Part shown: in pieces, positions 62,962-64,000 of the stretch
Layout: each line of letters begins with the position of its first letter
How positions within the stretch are numbered: position 1 is the first letter of the stretch
Source: an uncultured Reyranella sp.
GTDB taxonomy: Bacteria; Pseudomonadota; Alphaproteobacteria; Reyranellales; Reyranellaceae
Direction of reading: 5' to 3'
Assembly (NCBI RefSeq): GCF_945957355.1
Contig: NZ_CAMFKM010000005.1
Span: forward strand, 62,001-126,000
Length of the DNA: 64,000 nucleotides
Translations under genes and position numbers: made by a program
Notes under the pieces: model-generated
The model's input: only the letters and a program-made list of their open reading frames with translations
Told to the model about the DNA's origin: nothing
Database searches by the model: none

Positions 62962-64000
62962 ATGCCGGGACCATTGCAGGGCGTACGGGTGATCGATCTG
63001 ACGGCGGTTCTTCTGGGCCCGTTCGCCACCCAGCATCTGGCCGACATGGGCGCCGACGTGATCAAGGTCGAGCCGCCGGAGGGCGACCTGCTGCGCGCCT
63101 CGGGCGGCAGCCTCGGCAACGCCCCGGCCATGGGGCCGATCTACATGGCGGCCAACCGCAACAAGCGCTCGATCTGCCTCGACCTCAAGAAGCCCGCCGC
63201 CTGCGCCGTCCTGAAGGACATGATCAAGGACGCCGATCTCTTCATCCACAACAGCCGGCCACAGGCGATCGAGCGGCTGGGCCTGGGCTACGAGGACCTG
63301 AAGAAGATCAACCCGTCGATCATCTATGCCTATTCGCTGGGCTATGCGCGCAAGGGACCCTACGGCCACAAGCCGGCCTTCGACGACCTGGTGCAGGGCG
63401 TCTCGGGTGCGGCCTCGCTGCAGAGCCGGGTCGACGGCCTGCCGCCGCGCTTCATGCCGAGCCTGATCGCCGACAAGACGACCGGGCTGCATCTCTGCAT
63501 CGCCGTGCTGGGCGCGCTCTACCATCGGAAGTGCACGGGCGAGGGGCAGATGATCGAGGTGCCGATGCTCGAGACGCTGGCCTCGTTCTGGTTGACCGAG
63601 CACCTGTTCGGCGCCACCTGGAACCCCGAGCGCGCGCCCATGGGCTACGACCGCATCATCAACAAGTTCCGCCATCCGTTCCCGACGAAGGACGGCTATA
63701 TCTGCGCGCTACCATATACCGACGCGCACTGGGTCAAGTTCTTCGAGCTGGCGGAGCGGCCGGATCTCGCCCAGGAGAAGAGGTTCGTCGATCGCATGGA
63801 GCGCGCCAAGCATTTCAGCGAGCTCTACCAGGTGCTGGCCGAGCTCCTGAAGCATCGCCCGACCCAAGAATGGCTCGACATGTTCGACGAGGCCGACATT
63901 CCCGCCATGCCGGTGCGCACGCTGGAAGAGCTGAAGGACGATCCGCACCTCAAGGCCACCGGCTTCTTCACCGAGCGCGAGCATCCAACCGAGGGGCCGA
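62962..64000 (+). CDS. CaiB/BaiF family CoA-transferase (partial at 3' end)
   Basis: The ATG at 62962 follows GAGGA; the frame is open through base 64000, so about 346 of about 395 residues are seen. The protein starts MPGPLQGVRVIDLTAVLLGP and has LADMGADVIKVEPPEGD, NRNKRSICLDLKK, RFMPSLIADKTTG (active-site Asp) and LPYTDAHWVKFFELAERPD. It resembles the 21425 gene strongly, residue for residue through most of its length, so they are paralogues. Divergent from the other CaiB gene. Confidence 0.92.
   Translation, partial: MPGPLQGVRVIDLTAVLLGPFATQHLADMGADVIKVEPPEGDLLRASGGSLGNAPAMGPIYMAANRNKRSICLDLKKPAACAVLKDMIKDADLFIHNSRPQAIERLGLGYEDLKKINPSIIYAYSLGYARKGPYGHKPAFDDLVQGVSGAASLQSRVDGLPPRFMPSLIADKTTGLHLCIAVLGALYHRKCTGEGQMIEVPMLETLASFWLTEHLFGATWNPERAPMGYDRIINKFRHPFPTKDGYICALPYTDAHWVKFFELAERPDLAQEKRFVDRMERAKHFSELYQVLAELLKHRPTQEWLDMFDEADIPAMPVRTLEELKDDPHLKATGFFTEREHPTEGP

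Overview
The window is about 64 kb of GC-rich (roughly two-thirds G+C) chromosomal DNA from an alphaproteobacterium. The gene content (many CaiB/BaiF CoA-transferases, orphan Bug-type tricarboxylate receptors, several acyl-CoA dehydrogenases, short palindromic intergenic repeats) suggests a soil- or water-dwelling heterotroph of the Reyranella/Rhodospirillales/Bradyrhizobium kind. That placement is inference from style, not from a marker gene. I see no rRNA, tRNA, CRISPR array, insertion sequence, prophage or plasmid gene. Coding density is high and no gene-free gap exceeds 300 bases.

Region by region. 1-6.5 kb: housekeeping (queA 5' part, purD, xseA), an MBL hydrolase, and small RraA, RidA and VOC proteins. 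6.5-9.5 kb: a glycosyltransferase and a PlcP/LpxH-like phosphoesterase in one operon, with a lipid kinase diverging from them; this layout matches the known phosphate-starvation lipid-remodelling pair. 9.6-15.4 kb: a TetR regulator, a clean 18-bp operator, and a complete five-gene branched-chain (Liv/HAAT) ABC transporter. 15.4-21.3 kb: lytic transglycosylase, a PmbA protease homologue carrying a histone-H1-like lysine-rich tail, small envelope proteins, and leuA preceded by a leucine-rich leader peptide and hairpin (attenuator). 21.4-24.8 kb: CaiB-family CoA-transferase plus two tandem Tat-type Bug receptors. 24.9-29.4 kb: an orphan protein, a DUF2852 membrane protein and a TetR regulator sharing a matching operator, an EEP nuclease and a MATE pump. 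29.5-37.3 kb: UbiD decarboxylase, a 2OG-oxygenase-like protein, a DMT/CreA/CoA-lyase/GST operon, and a LysR-pirin-WrbA redox locus. 37.3-43.9 kb: MFS, HAD, MBL, GNAT, epoxide hydrolase, then an ArsR-SRPBCC pair with two palindromic operators and a truncated VOC gene. 44-50.8 kb: an acyl-CoA dehydrogenase/hydrolase/SDR/DMT operon and a copper amine oxidase with a VOC protein. 51-64 kb: acyl-CoA dehydrogenase, OFA-type MFS, feruloyl-CoA synthase, PEP carboxylase, SDR plus D-threonine-aldolase-like enzyme, MFS and two CaiB-family transferases (the last cut by the window end).

The themes are uptake of organic acids and amino acids, CoA-thioester chemistry of aromatic or branched acids, and anaplerosis. 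The most interesting signals are regulatory: the leuA attenuator, three operator sets that pair with adjacent regulators, two genes (perhaps three) that appear to start at CTG codons with good ribosome-binding sites, a pair of mirrored palindromes with compensatory changes, and the lysine-rich tail on PmbA. All functional statements rest on reading the sequence and on family knowledge; nothing was searched or computed.
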